The position numbers and the translations under genes are program-made. A stretch of 64,000 bases of DNA, taken from contig JAEWUD010000022.1 in the NCBI GenBank assembly GCA_023397475.1, forward strand, positions 224,948 through 288,947, written 5' to 3'. Each line of letters opens with the position of its first letter. Position 1 is the stretch's first letter. The stretch is from Bacillota bacterium. Lineage in GTDB: Bacteria > Bacillota > Clostridia > Saccharofermentanales > Saccharofermentanaceae. The notes below the pieces were generated by a model. That model made no database searches, was not told where the DNA came from, and worked only from the letters and a program-made list of their open reading frames with translations. Positions 54,403-62,357 of this stretch are shown here, in pieces.

Positions 54403-54732
54403 TTATCCTAATTCTTTTGCTTCTCTTGCTTCGTCAAAAGCGACCAGCGCTTTCAGTGTTCGAAAGATCTCTGCTTTCTCGTAATTGGTCCACATACGCC
54501 AAGTTTCCCGCAGCAACTTCTGCTCCATAAGGAGGATTTCTTCCTTCGCCATATATCCGAGGCAAATAAGATCAACCTTCACAACTTCGGTCTTCTTGTC
54601 ATCATTTCCGGTACTCTCGTTGGTCTTAACTTCTTCCATTGTTGTGACGGCAGCGAATATAACTCCGTCATAAATCTCGGTCCTACCCTTGAAGCTGATC
54701 ACTACTTTATCGTCTGTGTTTATCTCAGGCAT
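54403..54732 (-). CDS. Tandem paralogue 1 of unrecognised small protein family
   Basis: 109 residues: MPEINTDDKVVISFKGRTEIYDGV, acidic middle, LGYMAKEEILLMEQKLLRETWRMW, and EKAEIFRTLKALVAFDEA. First of the three. The ATG at 54732 follows GGAGG; the open frame upstream contains the leader. It begins only about 45 bases behind the ArsR terminator and no good promoter is visible in between. Function unknown. Confidence 0.7.
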   Translation of the reverse strand: MPEINTDDKVVISFKGRTEIYDGVIFAAVTTMEEVKTNESTGNDDKKTEVVKVDLICLGYMAKEEILLMEQKLLRETWRMWTNYEKAEIFRTLKALVAFDEAREAKELG

Positions 54733-54781
54733 GCTTCTTCCTCCATCTTCATCAGTGGCGTGTACGCCGATTTTTGAGAAC

Positions 54782-54809
54782 AAAAAAGGTGACAGATTCT
54801 TCTGTCACC
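54782..54809 (-). terminator. Intrinsic terminator behind arsR-type gene
   Basis: GGTGACAG/CTGTCACC stem with six-base loop, then TTTTTT on the minus strand. Confidence 0.9.
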
Positions 54810-54888
54810 CTCTAAGTCATAATTAAATTATCATAGTGTTTTTTACTTTACAACTCTACTTTTTGGATATATCCAAAAGAAATGCAAA

Positions 54889-55182
54889 TTATTCTTTACA
54901 GATCTCTCCGATGTCGCGAAAAAGGATATCCGCAATCTCAAGAGCCATCGGATCAATGACCGAATAGCAGATCTCTTTGCCGTTTCTGACGCCCTTAATG
55001 ATACCGACGGCCTTCATCTTCGACAGGTGTTGCGAGAGCCCGCTCTGGGACAGCCCGAGGGTGTCCTGGATCTTGCCGACATTGCACTTATACGCTGTCA
55101 GTCCACGGATGATGCAGAGGCGCTGCGGATGCGATAGCACCTTAAGAATTTCGGCACGCCGTGACAACTCGTCCATATTCAT
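54889..55182 (-). CDS. ArsR/SmtB family regulator
   Basis: 97 residues: winged helix-turn-helix with VLSHPQRLCIIRGL, recognition helix LGLSQSGLSQHLSKMKAVGIIKG, and the wing GKEICYSV. It has four cysteines. The usual metal motif ELCVCDL in helix 3 is replaced by YKCNVGK, so classical As/Cd sensing is unlikely; thiol or persulfide sensing is an inference from the cysteines and the divergent thioredoxin. AGGAGG precedes the ATG. Confidence 0.88.
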   Translation of the reverse strand: MNMDELSRRAEILKVLSHPQRLCIIRGLTAYKCNVGKIQDTLGLSQSGLSQHLSKMKAVGIIKGVRNGKEICYSVIDPMALEIADILFRDIGEICKE

Positions 55183-55291
55183 GATAAGATCCTCCTATAG
55201 ATCGAAAAAAACGATGATAAACTGTTGACACATTCAAACATCATGATATAATGAAATCAGTCAGAAGGAATTTGAACAACATAATAATAAC

Positions 55292-55303
55292 ATATTTGAA
55301 TAT
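55292..55303. promoter_or_regulatory. Candidate ArsR operator
   Basis: ATATTTGAATAT: perfect ATATT/AATAT arms with a TG centre, in the AT-rich 210-base gap between the divergent ArsR gene and trxA. Confidence 0.35.
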
Positions 55304-55392
55304 TTAGTTCACTATTTTTCTGACAAATCATTTCTCGGCCGACAAGCCTTCGAACGTGATCAAATAAAAGAGATATAAAGGAGAGATCGATT

Positions 55393-55713
55393 ATGAGCGC
55401 AAATGAAAAAATCCTCAACAGCCAGAACTTTTCCGAGACCGTCAGCACAGGTGTTACCCTGGTAGATTTCTACGCTGATTGGTGTATGCCTTGCCGTATG
55501 CTGGCTCCGACGATTTCACAGGTAGCCGATGAATATGTCGGTAAGGCTACCGTAGCCAAGCTTAACATCGATCAGGCGCAGGATATCGCCGCGAAATATG
55601 GCGTCATGAGCATCCCGACAGTGGTTCTTTTCAAGGACGGAATCGCCGTTGACAAGAAGGTCGGCCTCTCCGCGAAGGATGTCTACCAGAAGATGATTGA
55701 CTCTGCTCTGTAA
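55393..55713 (+). CDS. trxA: Thioredoxin with CMPC active site
   Basis: 106 residues of the thioredoxin fold. Active site WCMPC instead of the usual WCGPC, followed by LAPTISQVADEY, and the cis-Pro in MSIPTVVLFKDG. It reduces protein disulfides in the cytosol. The Met in the CxxC dipeptide should alter redox potential. AAGGAG lies nine bases before the ATG. Divergent from the ArsR gene, followed by a strong terminator. Confidence 0.9.
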   Translation: MSANEKILNSQNFSETVSTGVTLVDFYADWCMPCRMLAPTISQVADEYVGKATVAKLNIDQAQDIAAKYGVMSIPTVVLFKDGIAVDKKVGLSAKDVYQKMIDSAL

Positions 55714-55756
55714 GACAAAGAGCCAACATACAATCCCTTCTTTCACCCTCCAAAAG

Positions 55757-55790
55757 AAATGCCGGCTCCTCCCACAGAGCCGGCATTTTG
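55757..55790 (+). terminator. Terminator behind trxA, probably bidirectional
   Basis: AAATGCCGGCTC (55757-55768) and GAGCCGGCATTT (55777-55788) with a short loop. It lies between convergent trxA and metY. Confidence 0.85.
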
Positions 55791-55822
55791 TTGTCTTAAA
55801 GGTGACATTTTTGCGAAAAGAA

Positions 55823-57103
55823 TCAGACCTTCGCGAGCGCCTGTTCCAGATCATAGATGATATCGTCGACGCTCTCGATTCCTACCGAGAGGCGGATCAG
55901 ATCCGGGCTGACACCCGCGGCCGCAAGCTCCTCATCGTTCATCTGTCGATGTGTATGGCTCGCCGGGTGCAGAACACAGGTCCGGCAATCCGCGACATGC
56001 GTAACGATCGCGGCCAACTCCAGGCTGTCCATGAAGCGAATCGCCGCGGCTCTACCACCCTTCACGCCGAAGGACAGAACACCGCAGGATCCCTTCGGCA
56101 GATACTTATGTGCCAGGTTGTAGGACGTGTCCGAAGCAAGTCCGGGAAAACGTACCCAACCGACCTTCGGATGTTGCGACAAAAACTCAGCGACGGCTGT
56201 CGCATTCGCGACATGACGCTCGACGCGCAGGTGCAGCGTCTCGAGACCGATATTGAGAAGGAAGGAATTAAACGGCGACGGGATAGAGCCCAGATCGCGC
56301 ATCAGTTGCACGGTAGACTTGACGATAAACGCAGCTTCACCGAAACGCTCGGTATACGTGACGCCATGGTAGGACTCGTCGGGCGTTGTAAGTCCCGGAT
56401 ACTTGTCCGCATACTTCGTGAAATCGAACTTGCCGCTGTCGACGATGCATCCGCCGACGCTCGTCGCGTGCCCGTCCATGTACTTCGTCGTGGAGTGGAT
56501 GACAATATCGGCTCCCCACTCGAACGGCCGGCAGTTGATCGGCGTGGCAAAGGTATTGTCGACGATTAAGGGAACGCCGTGCGCATGCGCCGCGGCCGCA
56601 AATCTCTCGATATCCAGAACTGTGAGCGCGGGATTCGCGATCGTCTCCCCGAAAACCGCCTTGGTCATCGGCGTGAACGCCGCATTCAGCTCTTCGTCCG
56701 AGGCATCCGGCGCGACAAAGGTAAAGTCGATGCCGAGGCGCTTGAGCGTCACCGCAAAAAGATTATAGGTGCCGCCGTAAATGGTCGAAGAACAGACGAC
56801 ATGATCGCCGGTCGAGCAGATATTGAAAATCGCGTAAAAGGACGCCGATTGTCCCGAAGACAGGAGCATCGCCGCGACGCCGCCCTCCAGGTCACAAATC
56901 TTTGCCGCAACATGGTCATTGGTCGGATTCTGGAGTCTCGTATAGAAGTATCCCGACTCCTCGAGATCAAACAGTCTCCCCATCTGCTCCGTCGAAGAAT
57001 ACTTGAAAGTCGTGCTCTGAACGATCGGCATGACTCTCGGCTCCCCGTTCTTTGGTTGATAGCCGGACTGTACACACTTGGTTTCCGGACGGTACTGTCG
57101 CAT
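55823..57103 (-). CDS. metY: O-acetylhomoserine sulfhydrylase
   Basis: PLP enzyme making homocysteine from O-acetylhomoserine and sulfide. About 426 residues with NPTNDHVAAKICDLEGG, the PLP-binding IHSTTKYMDGHA (Lys in STTKY), ESVDDIIYDLEQALAKV at the C-terminus. The ATG at 57103 has AAGGAGG upstream; the longer frame to 57178 is leader. The 426 length and the HATSVGG segment fit MetY rather than MetB or MetC. It links sulfide to methionine, and homocysteine is also the product of ahcY in the window. Confidence 0.93.
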   Translation of the reverse strand: MRQYRPETKCVQSGYQPKNGEPRVMPIVQSTTFKYSSTEQMGRLFDLEESGYFYTRLQNPTNDHVAAKICDLEGGVAAMLLSSGQSASFYAIFNICSTGDHVVCSSTIYGGTYNLFAVTLKRLGIDFTFVAPDASDEELNAAFTPMTKAVFGETIANPALTVLDIERFAAAAHAHGVPLIVDNTFATPINCRPFEWGADIVIHSTTKYMDGHATSVGGCIVDSGKFDFTKYADKYPGLTTPDESYHGVTYTERFGEAAFIVKSTVQLMRDLGSIPSPFNSFLLNIGLETLHLRVERHVANATAVAEFLSQHPKVGWVRFPGLASDTSYNLAHKYLPKGSCGVLSFGVKGGRAAAIRFMDSLELAAIVTHVADCRTCVLHPASHTHRQMNDEELAAAGVSPDLIRLSVGIESVDDIIYDLEQALAKV

Positions 57104-57119
57104 AAAGTCATCCTCCTTA

Positions 57120-57166
57120 CAGGTAATATTGATCGTTCGCGAGAATTCCCGCGGACAGATTACCTG
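57120..57166 (-). promoter_or_regulatory. Structured leader / dyad before metY
   Basis: CAGGTAAT and ATTACCTG (57120-57127, 57159-57166) are perfect inverted copies that bracket an inner CGCG-AGAATTCC-CGCG dyad (57138-57153). The outer repeat reaches the likely start site, so it may be an operator or a leader hairpin. It does not match a SAM riboswitch. Confidence 0.45.
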
Positions 57167-57175
57167 ATTATAGCA
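57167..57175 (-). promoter_or_regulatory. Extended -10 promoter of metY
   Basis: TGC followed by a perfect TATAAT on the minus strand, about 64 bases before the ATG; no good -35, as is common for extended -10 promoters. Confidence 0.65.
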
Positions 57176-57211
57176 CACGTGTTCCCGCTCGAAAACAACC
57201 GAATCAAATCT

Positions 57212-58135
57212 TCAAGGAATCGTCTTTCCGGCAGCCGCATACAAGCCGTACCACTCTTCCCGGGTAAGCCAGATGCCGGATGCCGCCGCAATCTCTTCCA
57301 TATGACGGCGACTCATTGTTCCGACAACCGTCTGTATCCTCGCCGGATGCCGCAAGATCCACGCAACCGCTATCGCGGTCTTTGTCACACCGTATTTCGT
57401 CGCGATGGACTCGAGAAGATCATTTAGGGGCTGATACTTCGGGTGTCCGACAAACGCTCCGGCAAAGAACCCGAACTGGAACGGAGACCAGGCCTGAATC
57501 GTAATATTGTGAAGCCGGCAATAGTCAAGAAGACCCGCCTCACGCTCATCGGCCTCACCTTCGGCGGGCAACATGTTGACGTGTAAACCCGTACCGGCAA
57601 GCTGTGCGTGCGCAATCGAGAACTGAAGTTGATTCGCGACGATCGGAAACGGTACATATCGTGCAAGAAGCGCGATCTGAAGCGCGTTGTGATTACTGAC
57701 GCCAAAACTTCTGACCTTCCCACTGGCATGCAGGATGCCAAAGGCCTCCGCGACCTCTTCCGGTTGCACAAGTGCGTCCGGCCGGTGTAATAACAGAATG
57801 TCCAGATAATCGGTTCCGAGCCGCGAGAGAATCTGATCCACAGAGGCCACGATATGGCTCTTGGAGAAATCGTAATACCCTTCGCGAATCCCGCACTTGG
57901 ATTGGATCACGATATCTTCCCGGCGTGTACCGAGATCGCGAACGATTTGGCGGAAGATTTCCTCCGACTGTCCCTGCCCGTATACATCCGCGTGATCGAA
58001 GAAATTCACACCATTTTGAAGCGCACAGGCAACGGTCTCCAGAGCTTTCTCATACGGGACCGAATGAATCCGCATACATCCCAAGGCGATTTCCGACGCT
58101 GTAATTCCACTTCGACCGATCGGTATCTTTTGCAT
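57212..58135 (-). CDS. Aldo/keto reductase
   Basis: About 307 residues, (beta-alpha)8 barrel: GRSGITASEIALGCMRIH, catalytic Asp/Tyr in NFFDHADVYGQGQSEEIF, Lys in IQSKCGIREG, LLLHRPDALV and FGVSNHN. NADPH-dependent carbonyl reduction is expected; the substrate is unknown. I choose the ATG at 58135, seven bases after AGGAGG (the ATG two codons before is too close to it). The ribosome site begins only about six bases after the T-run of the terminator upstream, so there is no room for a promoter in between. Confidence 0.93.
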   Translation of the reverse strand: MQKIPIGRSGITASEIALGCMRIHSVPYEKALETVACALQNGVNFFDHADVYGQGQSEEIFRQIVRDLGTRREDIVIQSKCGIREGYYDFSKSHIVASVDQILSRLGTDYLDILLLHRPDALVQPEEVAEAFGILHASGKVRSFGVSNHNALQIALLARYVPFPIVANQLQFSIAHAQLAGTGLHVNMLPAEGEADEREAGLLDYCRLHNITIQAWSPFQFGFFAGAFVGHPKYQPLNDLLESIATKYGVTKTAIAVAWILRHPARIQTVVGTMSRRHMEEIAAASGIWLTREEWYGLYAAAGKTIP

Positions 58136-58153
58136 ATTCATACCTCCTTTGCG

Positions 58154-58185
58154 AAAAAAAGAACGCGACATATACCGTCGCGTTC
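58154..58185 (-). terminator. Terminator/attenuator directly before the aldo/keto reductase ribosome site
   Basis: GAACGCGAC and GTCGCGTTC stem (58177-58185 and 58161-58169) with a seven-base loop, then seven T on the minus strand. Confidence 0.85.
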
Positions 58186-58212
58186 TGTCAACTTTGTTGT
58201 CTTATCCGGCTT

Positions 58213-58353
58213 TTACTCTTCGATAACCTTCTTATGCTTCTTAACGACTTCCGGTTGCGTAACGACTGTGCCGAGCGACGGTTTAACGGTAGCGGTTACG
58301 TCCGTCTTCTTTTTCTTCTTGACCTCTTTATTATTGATGTTGCGATTAGCCAT
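58213..58353 (-). CDS. 46-residue Lys-rich protein
   Basis: An open frame of 46 codons: begins MANRNINNKEVKKKKKTD, continues VTATVKPSLGTVVT and ends KKHKKVIEE. GGGGTGA lies four bases before the ATG and a strong terminator follows the stop. Lys makes up about a quarter of the residues. I do not recognise the family; the small basic protein could bind RNA or an anionic surface. A TAAAAT -10 candidate lies near 58405-58410. Confidence 0.6.
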   Translation of the reverse strand: MANRNINNKEVKKKKKTDVTATVKPSLGTVVTQPEVVKKHKKVIEE

Positions 58354-58484
58354 AGAATCACCCCTTCATCTGCTCCGAATATGTCTTTTTGTATCTTCTT
58401 ATATTTTACCCCAAAGCCAAACGAGATTAAAGATCCCCTTACGTTTCTTCCGGCGAGCTTATCGATATGATTTACGAAATATCC

Positions 58485-58513
58485 TTAACATTTCATGCAT
58501 TTTTTGGTATGTT
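58485..58513 (+). promoter_or_regulatory. Promoter of PurF-like gene
   Basis: TTAACA (58485-58490), 17-base spacer, TATGTT (58508-58513) with an extended TGG just ahead. A CTTTTC-GT-GAAAAG dyad (58528-58541) lies just behind the expected start site. Confidence 0.55.
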
Positions 58514-58572
58514 TATTCCTGTCTTTTCTTTTCGTGAAAAGAATTATAGCCGTGCAAAGGAGCACAACGTAT

Positions 58573-59988
58573 ATGGGCGGATTATTTGGGGTCATCTCGC
58601 AAGACGACTGTGTCATGGATCTGTATTTCGGCACCGATTATCACTCACACTTGGGAACCAGAAAGGGCGGACTGGCCGTATGGGGCGGTCACGACGCGAC
58701 ACCGTCGATTCATCGGGTTATTCACAATATCGAGAACGTCCAGTTCCGCGCTCGTTTCGAACAGGAACTCCCCGGCCTCTCGGGATTCTCCGGAATCGGT
58801 TGCATCAGCGACACCGATTCACAGCCTTTGACCGTCCGCTCCAGAATCGGTTCCTACGCCATCGCAACCGTAGGCAAGATTACAAATACGGATGAGTTGG
58901 TTGAAGAAGCCTTCAAGAACGAGAATATTCATTTCATGGAATCCAATAAAGGCAATGTCAGCATGACGGAGCTCATCTCGGTCCTGATTGACCGCGAGGG
59001 CAACTTTGTCGAGGGGCTCCGTAAGGTTGCCCAGATGATTCGCGGTTCCGCGTCAATCCTGCTTCTCACCGCGGAGGGCATCTATGCGGCTCGTGACAAG
59101 TTCGGCCGTACTCCGCTCGTGATCGGCAGCAAAGAGAACGGATATTGTGTTGCCTCGGAATCCTGCACCTTCGCAAATCTCGGCTATTCCTTCCATTACG
59201 AGCTCGGCCCGGCGGAGATCGTCCGCATTACGGCGGACAAGGGTACTGAGGTTCTCTCCCCCGCAGCGGATAAGATGAAGATCTGTGCCTTCCTTTGGGT
59301 ATATTACGGATATCCCTCCTCGACCTACGAGGGGATCAGCGTCGAATTGATGCGCTACAGAAACGGCAGCCTGATCGCCCAGAAGGATAACGTCGAGGTT
59401 GATCTGGTCGCTGGAGTTCCCGATTCCGGCATCGGCCACGCGATCGGATATTCGAACGAGGCTAAAGTTCCCTACGGACGTCCGTTCATCAAGTACACGC
59501 CGACATGGTCGAGAAGCTTCATGCCGCAGGATCAGGGCGTCAGAAACCTCGTCGCCCGTATGAAGTTGATGCCGATTCCCGAACTCGTCGCGAACAAGCG
59601 CCTTCTGTTGTGTGATGACTCCGTCGTGCGAGGCACCCAGATGCGCGAGACCGCAGAGCTTCTGTATAAAGCCGACGCGAAAGAGGTCCACCTTCGTTCC
59701 GCGTGTCCGCCAATCATGTTCGACTGCAAGTATTTGAACTTCTCCGCCTCCCGCTCGATCATGGATCTGGCTTCCTGGCAGGCGATGACCGAGATCGAAG
59801 GGAAGATTCCGGACAATATCGATGAGTATGTTGACGCCAACACTGAAAAGCATACACAAATGGTCGAATGCATCGGAAAGAAACTAAATCTGACCTCCCT
59901 GCAATATCAGAACCTCGATGACATGCTCGAAGCGATCGGCCTTCCGAAAGACAAGGTCTGTACCTATTGCTGGACCGGCAAAGAATAA
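58573..59988 (+). CDS. PurF-like amidophosphoribosyltransferase homologue lacking the glutaminase Cys
   Basis: 471 residues with PurF architecture: an N-terminal Ntn-type glutaminase domain and a PRTase domain with the PRPP motif LLLCDDSVVRGTQMRET. The Fe-S type C-terminus (ACPPIMFDC, CTYCWTGKE) also matches B. subtilis-type PurF. The normal enzyme exposes a Cys at its mature N-terminus as CGxxG; here the protein starts MGGLFGV, so this Cys is a Gly. The glutaminase activity should therefore be lost, unless Cys13 or ammonia serves instead. AAGGAG precedes the ATG. Similar MGGxFGV proteins are known to me from Firmicutes and Bacteroidetes, function uncertain. Confidence 0.88.
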   Translation: MGGLFGVISQDDCVMDLYFGTDYHSHLGTRKGGLAVWGGHDATPSIHRVIHNIENVQFRARFEQELPGLSGFSGIGCISDTDSQPLTVRSRIGSYAIATVGKITNTDELVEEAFKNENIHFMESNKGNVSMTELISVLIDREGNFVEGLRKVAQMIRGSASILLLTAEGIYAARDKFGRTPLVIGSKENGYCVASESCTFANLGYSFHYELGPAEIVRITADKGTEVLSPAADKMKICAFLWVYYGYPSSTYEGISVELMRYRNGSLIAQKDNVEVDLVAGVPDSGIGHAIGYSNEAKVPYGRPFIKYTPTWSRSFMPQDQGVRNLVARMKLMPIPELVANKRLLLCDDSVVRGTQMRETAELLYKADAKEVHLRSACPPIMFDCKYLNFSASRSIMDLASWQAMTEIEGKIPDNIDEYVDANTEKHTQMVECIGKKLNLTSLQYQNLDDMLEAIGLPKDKVCTYCWTGKE

Positions 59989-60008
59989 TAATTTTCTTTT
60001 CTGAAAAC

Positions 60009-60045
60009 AAAAGCGCGGCTTCCTGCGATGGAGCCGCGCTTTTTG
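60009..60045 (+). terminator. Terminator of PurF-like gene, probably bidirectional
   Basis: AAAGCGCGGCT (60010-60020) and AGCCGCGCTTT (60032-60042), 11-base loop, then further T; between two convergent genes. Confidence 0.88.
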
Positions 60046-60064
60046 TTACAGGATAATTGAGAAA

Positions 60065-60415
60065 TTATCGATAATCCCATAACGCGTTGATGATCAGCCA
60101 AGCACCCTGGACTTTCGCCAGATGCAGGTAATCATCAAATGCCTCTGATACGAGCTTGACACTTGCCATAGTCTGCGTCATGTCGAGAATGGTGATTTCC
60201 TTTTTCCCGGCAGACGGATCATCAATGTGTCCGTTTCCTTTGCCTGTGGCTTCAAGCATCCAATCCTTTGATACATCCCAAGCCTCTCCTTCGGGCGTAA
60301 TACGCCGTTTTGAGAGATTGGGATGGAGAGCCTTATCCATTCTTTTCGCGTCCGCTTCATACCAACCTTCAACATAATGCAGAACTGTATTCCTGATCAA
60401 TTCTTGGTCCGTCAA
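60065..60415 (-). CDS. NTF2-like / lumazine-binding-2 family protein
   Basis: 116 residues of the SnoaL/NTF2 cone fold: IRNTVLHYVEGWYEADAKRMDKALHP at the N-terminus, ITILDMTQTMASVKLVS and FDDYLHLAKVQGAWLIINALW at the C-terminus, typical of the Lumazine_bd_2 group. Function unknown; many are small-molecule binders. The annotated start is a TTG at 60415 after GAGGTG; no ATG precedes it in this frame. Confidence 0.75.
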   Translation of the reverse strand: MTDQELIRNTVLHYVEGWYEADAKRMDKALHPNLSKRRITPEGEAWDVSKDWMLEATGKGNGHIDDPSAGKKEITILDMTQTMASVKLVSEAFDDYLHLAKVQGAWLIINALWDYR

Positions 60416-60526
60416 ACACCTCTACCTTCTCTTCCGTCTTTTCCATCATCTTAACAGAAAACAAACATCATTGATGCACGGGTCTGAACGATGATCTTTT
60501 CGCGAATAATTATTAGAAATAAGCAT

Positions 60527-60556
60527 TTGGCAGCAATTTCTTATGGCTTCTATATT
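60527..60556 (+). promoter_or_regulatory. Promoter of korA-korB
   Basis: TTGGCA (60527-60532), 18-base spacer, TATATT (60551-60556). TTTTCGCGAA (60497-60506) upstream and TTTTCACGAAAA (60611-60622) downstream flank it. The 60416-60650 gap holds no gene. Confidence 0.6.
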
Positions 60557-60650
60557 GTATTTTAATCGATTATTTCCGGCGAAAAGCGCATAATGATAGA
60601 TGAACGATTCTTTTCACGAAAATCGGCATAGATGCAGAGGGGAGTCATAT

Positions 60651-62357
60651 ATGGCTTTGAACGTTTTGATTGGCGGTGCTGCCGGTCAAGGAATTGATAC
60701 CACGGCAACCATTCTCGAACACTTATTCAAACATGCCGGATACCACGTCTATACGATCCGGGACTTTATGTCACGCGTCCGAGGCGGTCATAATTTCATT
60801 CTGATTCGTTTTGGACCGGAACGGATCACATCACACAGTGACAAGATCGATTGTCTGGTTGCTTTCAATGAAGAAACCATTCAACTTCATCTCGGCCAAC
60901 TCTCTGACCGGGGAATCATTCTCTGCGACGCAAGTCATAAAACAGACGACAAGCGTGCCATTCGAGTCGATATGTCGGGAATCGCCAAGGAATTGGGTAA
61001 TCCCCGCGTCTTTGGAAGTGTTGCTGTCGGCGCAATCCTACAGATTTTCACACTGGATATGGGAAACCTGGCGGATGTTTTCGAGAAGCATGTTCCGAAT
61101 GCTGCCTATGCAGTCAATCTTGAAGCCGCCAAACGGGGGTTTGAGCGTGTGAAGCCGCAGCTCTCCGAACCGACCGGCGAAGATCGTCACTTCATTACAA
61201 TCTCCGGTAATCAATCCCTTGGTCTTGGTGCCTTGGCAGCGGATATTCGATTCTATTCCGCGTATCCCATGTCCCCATCGACCAGTATTATGGAGTTTCT
61301 TGCGGAACACGGGTCATCTTGTGATGTTGTCGTCGAACAAGCGGAAGATGAGATTGCGGCAATTAATATGGCGATCGGCGCCTCCTTCACAGGGGTCCGA
61401 GCCATGACCGGCACGTCCGGCGGAGGTTTCTGCCTGATGGTCGAAGCCTTAGGCCTCTCTGGAATAGCGGAGATCCCTTTGGTAATTTGCGATATCCAGC
61501 GACCGGGACCCGCGACCGGTCTTCCTACAAGAACCGAGCAAAGCGACCTAAAATTTGTTATAAGCGCCTCCCAGGGCGAGTTTCCGCGTATGGTCATCGC
61601 CTTGCGCTCTCATAAAGATGCTTTTGAACAGACTGTCCGTGCCTTTCACTTAGCTGAACGTTATCGTATACCGGTTATTCTTCTGAGTGATCAATACCTG
61701 GCGGATTCCACAGCCACAATAGAGCCATTCATGCTGACAGAAGAAATGGCTCACCGTGAAGCTAATGAGAGTCAGATGATTTCTCCTTCTACGCCGAAAG
61801 AGTCGATATTTGACAATGGATATCGCAACTATCAACTTACGACGGACGGGATCACTCCGCGAATTTATCCCGGACACGAAGTCTTCTTCGCCGCCGCGGA
61901 TAGTGATGAGCATGACGAATTGGCACATCTTACGGAGTCGGGTGAAGTTCGTCAACAGATGATGGATAAGAGAATGCGCAAGCTGGATACGCTCAAACAA
62001 GAACTGATCGAACCTCTCTTGATCGGAAGTCCTGATTGCGAGACGCTGCTCCTTGGCTGGGGTTCAATGCAAGGACCTCTGGAAGAGGCGATTTCTCTTC
62101 TCGACAAGGAGTATCCCGGCAAGATCAGCGCCCTGGTTTTCGGTGACATCTTCCCGCTTCCGGACCAAAAGCTCCGATTGCTGGCATCAAATGCAAAGCG
62201 TCTGATCAATGTAGAGCAAAATGCCACAGGGCAACTTGCGGGTCTGATTCGAGAATATACAGGTATTACGTGTCATGCCGGCATATTGAAGTATGACGGT
62301 CGACAAATGTCCGGCGAAGAAATCTGCAGTCGCTTGAAAGAGGAGGTCCTCGGATGA
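60651..62357 (+). CDS. korA: 2-oxoacid:acceptor oxidoreductase alpha subunit with fused gamma domain
   Basis: About 568 residues. N-terminal ~190 residues are the gamma domain (VLIGGAAGQGIDTTATIL, MSRVRGGHNFILIRFG); the rest is the alpha TPP pyrimidine-binding domain (AYPMSPSTSIMEFLAEHG, AIGASFTGVRAMTGTSGGGFCLMVEALG, GPATGLPTRTEQSDLKF). Such enzymes decarboxylate a 2-oxoacid to acyl-CoA with ferredoxin as acceptor; 2-oxoglutarate is the common annotation but the substrate is inferred. AGGGGAG precedes the ATG at 60651. The stop overlaps korB by four bases (ATGA). Confidence 0.92.
   Translation: MALNVLIGGAAGQGIDTTATILEHLFKHAGYHVYTIRDFMSRVRGGHNFILIRFGPERITSHSDKIDCLVAFNEETIQLHLGQLSDRGIILCDASHKTDDKRAIRVDMSGIAKELGNPRVFGSVAVGAILQIFTLDMGNLADVFEKHVPNAAYAVNLEAAKRGFERVKPQLSEPTGEDRHFITISGNQSLGLGALAADIRFYSAYPMSPSTSIMEFLAEHGSSCDVVVEQAEDEIAAINMAIGASFTGVRAMTGTSGGGFCLMVEALGLSGIAEIPLVICDIQRPGPATGLPTRTEQSDLKFVISASQGEFPRMVIALRSHKDAFEQTVRAFHLAERYRIPVILLSDQYLADSTATIEPFMLTEEMAHREANESQMISPSTPKESIFDNGYRNYQLTTDGITPRIYPGHEVFFAAADSDEHDELAHLTESGEVRQQMMDKRMRKLDTLKQELIEPLLIGSPDCETLLLGWGSMQGPLEEAISLLDKEYPGKISALVFGDIFPLPDQKLRLLASNAKRLINVEQNATGQLAGLIREYTGITCHAGILKYDGRQMSGEEICSRLKEEVLG

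Noticed and set aside
47000..55000. Mobile element around the adhesin locus
   Set aside because: No transposase, integrase, direct repeat or tRNA insertion site found.
57104..57166. SAM (S-box) riboswitch ahead of metY
   Set aside because: The leader is too short and lacks the S-box conserved bases.
55697..57427. Two long plus-strand frames opposite metY
   Set aside because: Antisense shadows of a clear PLP enzyme gene.
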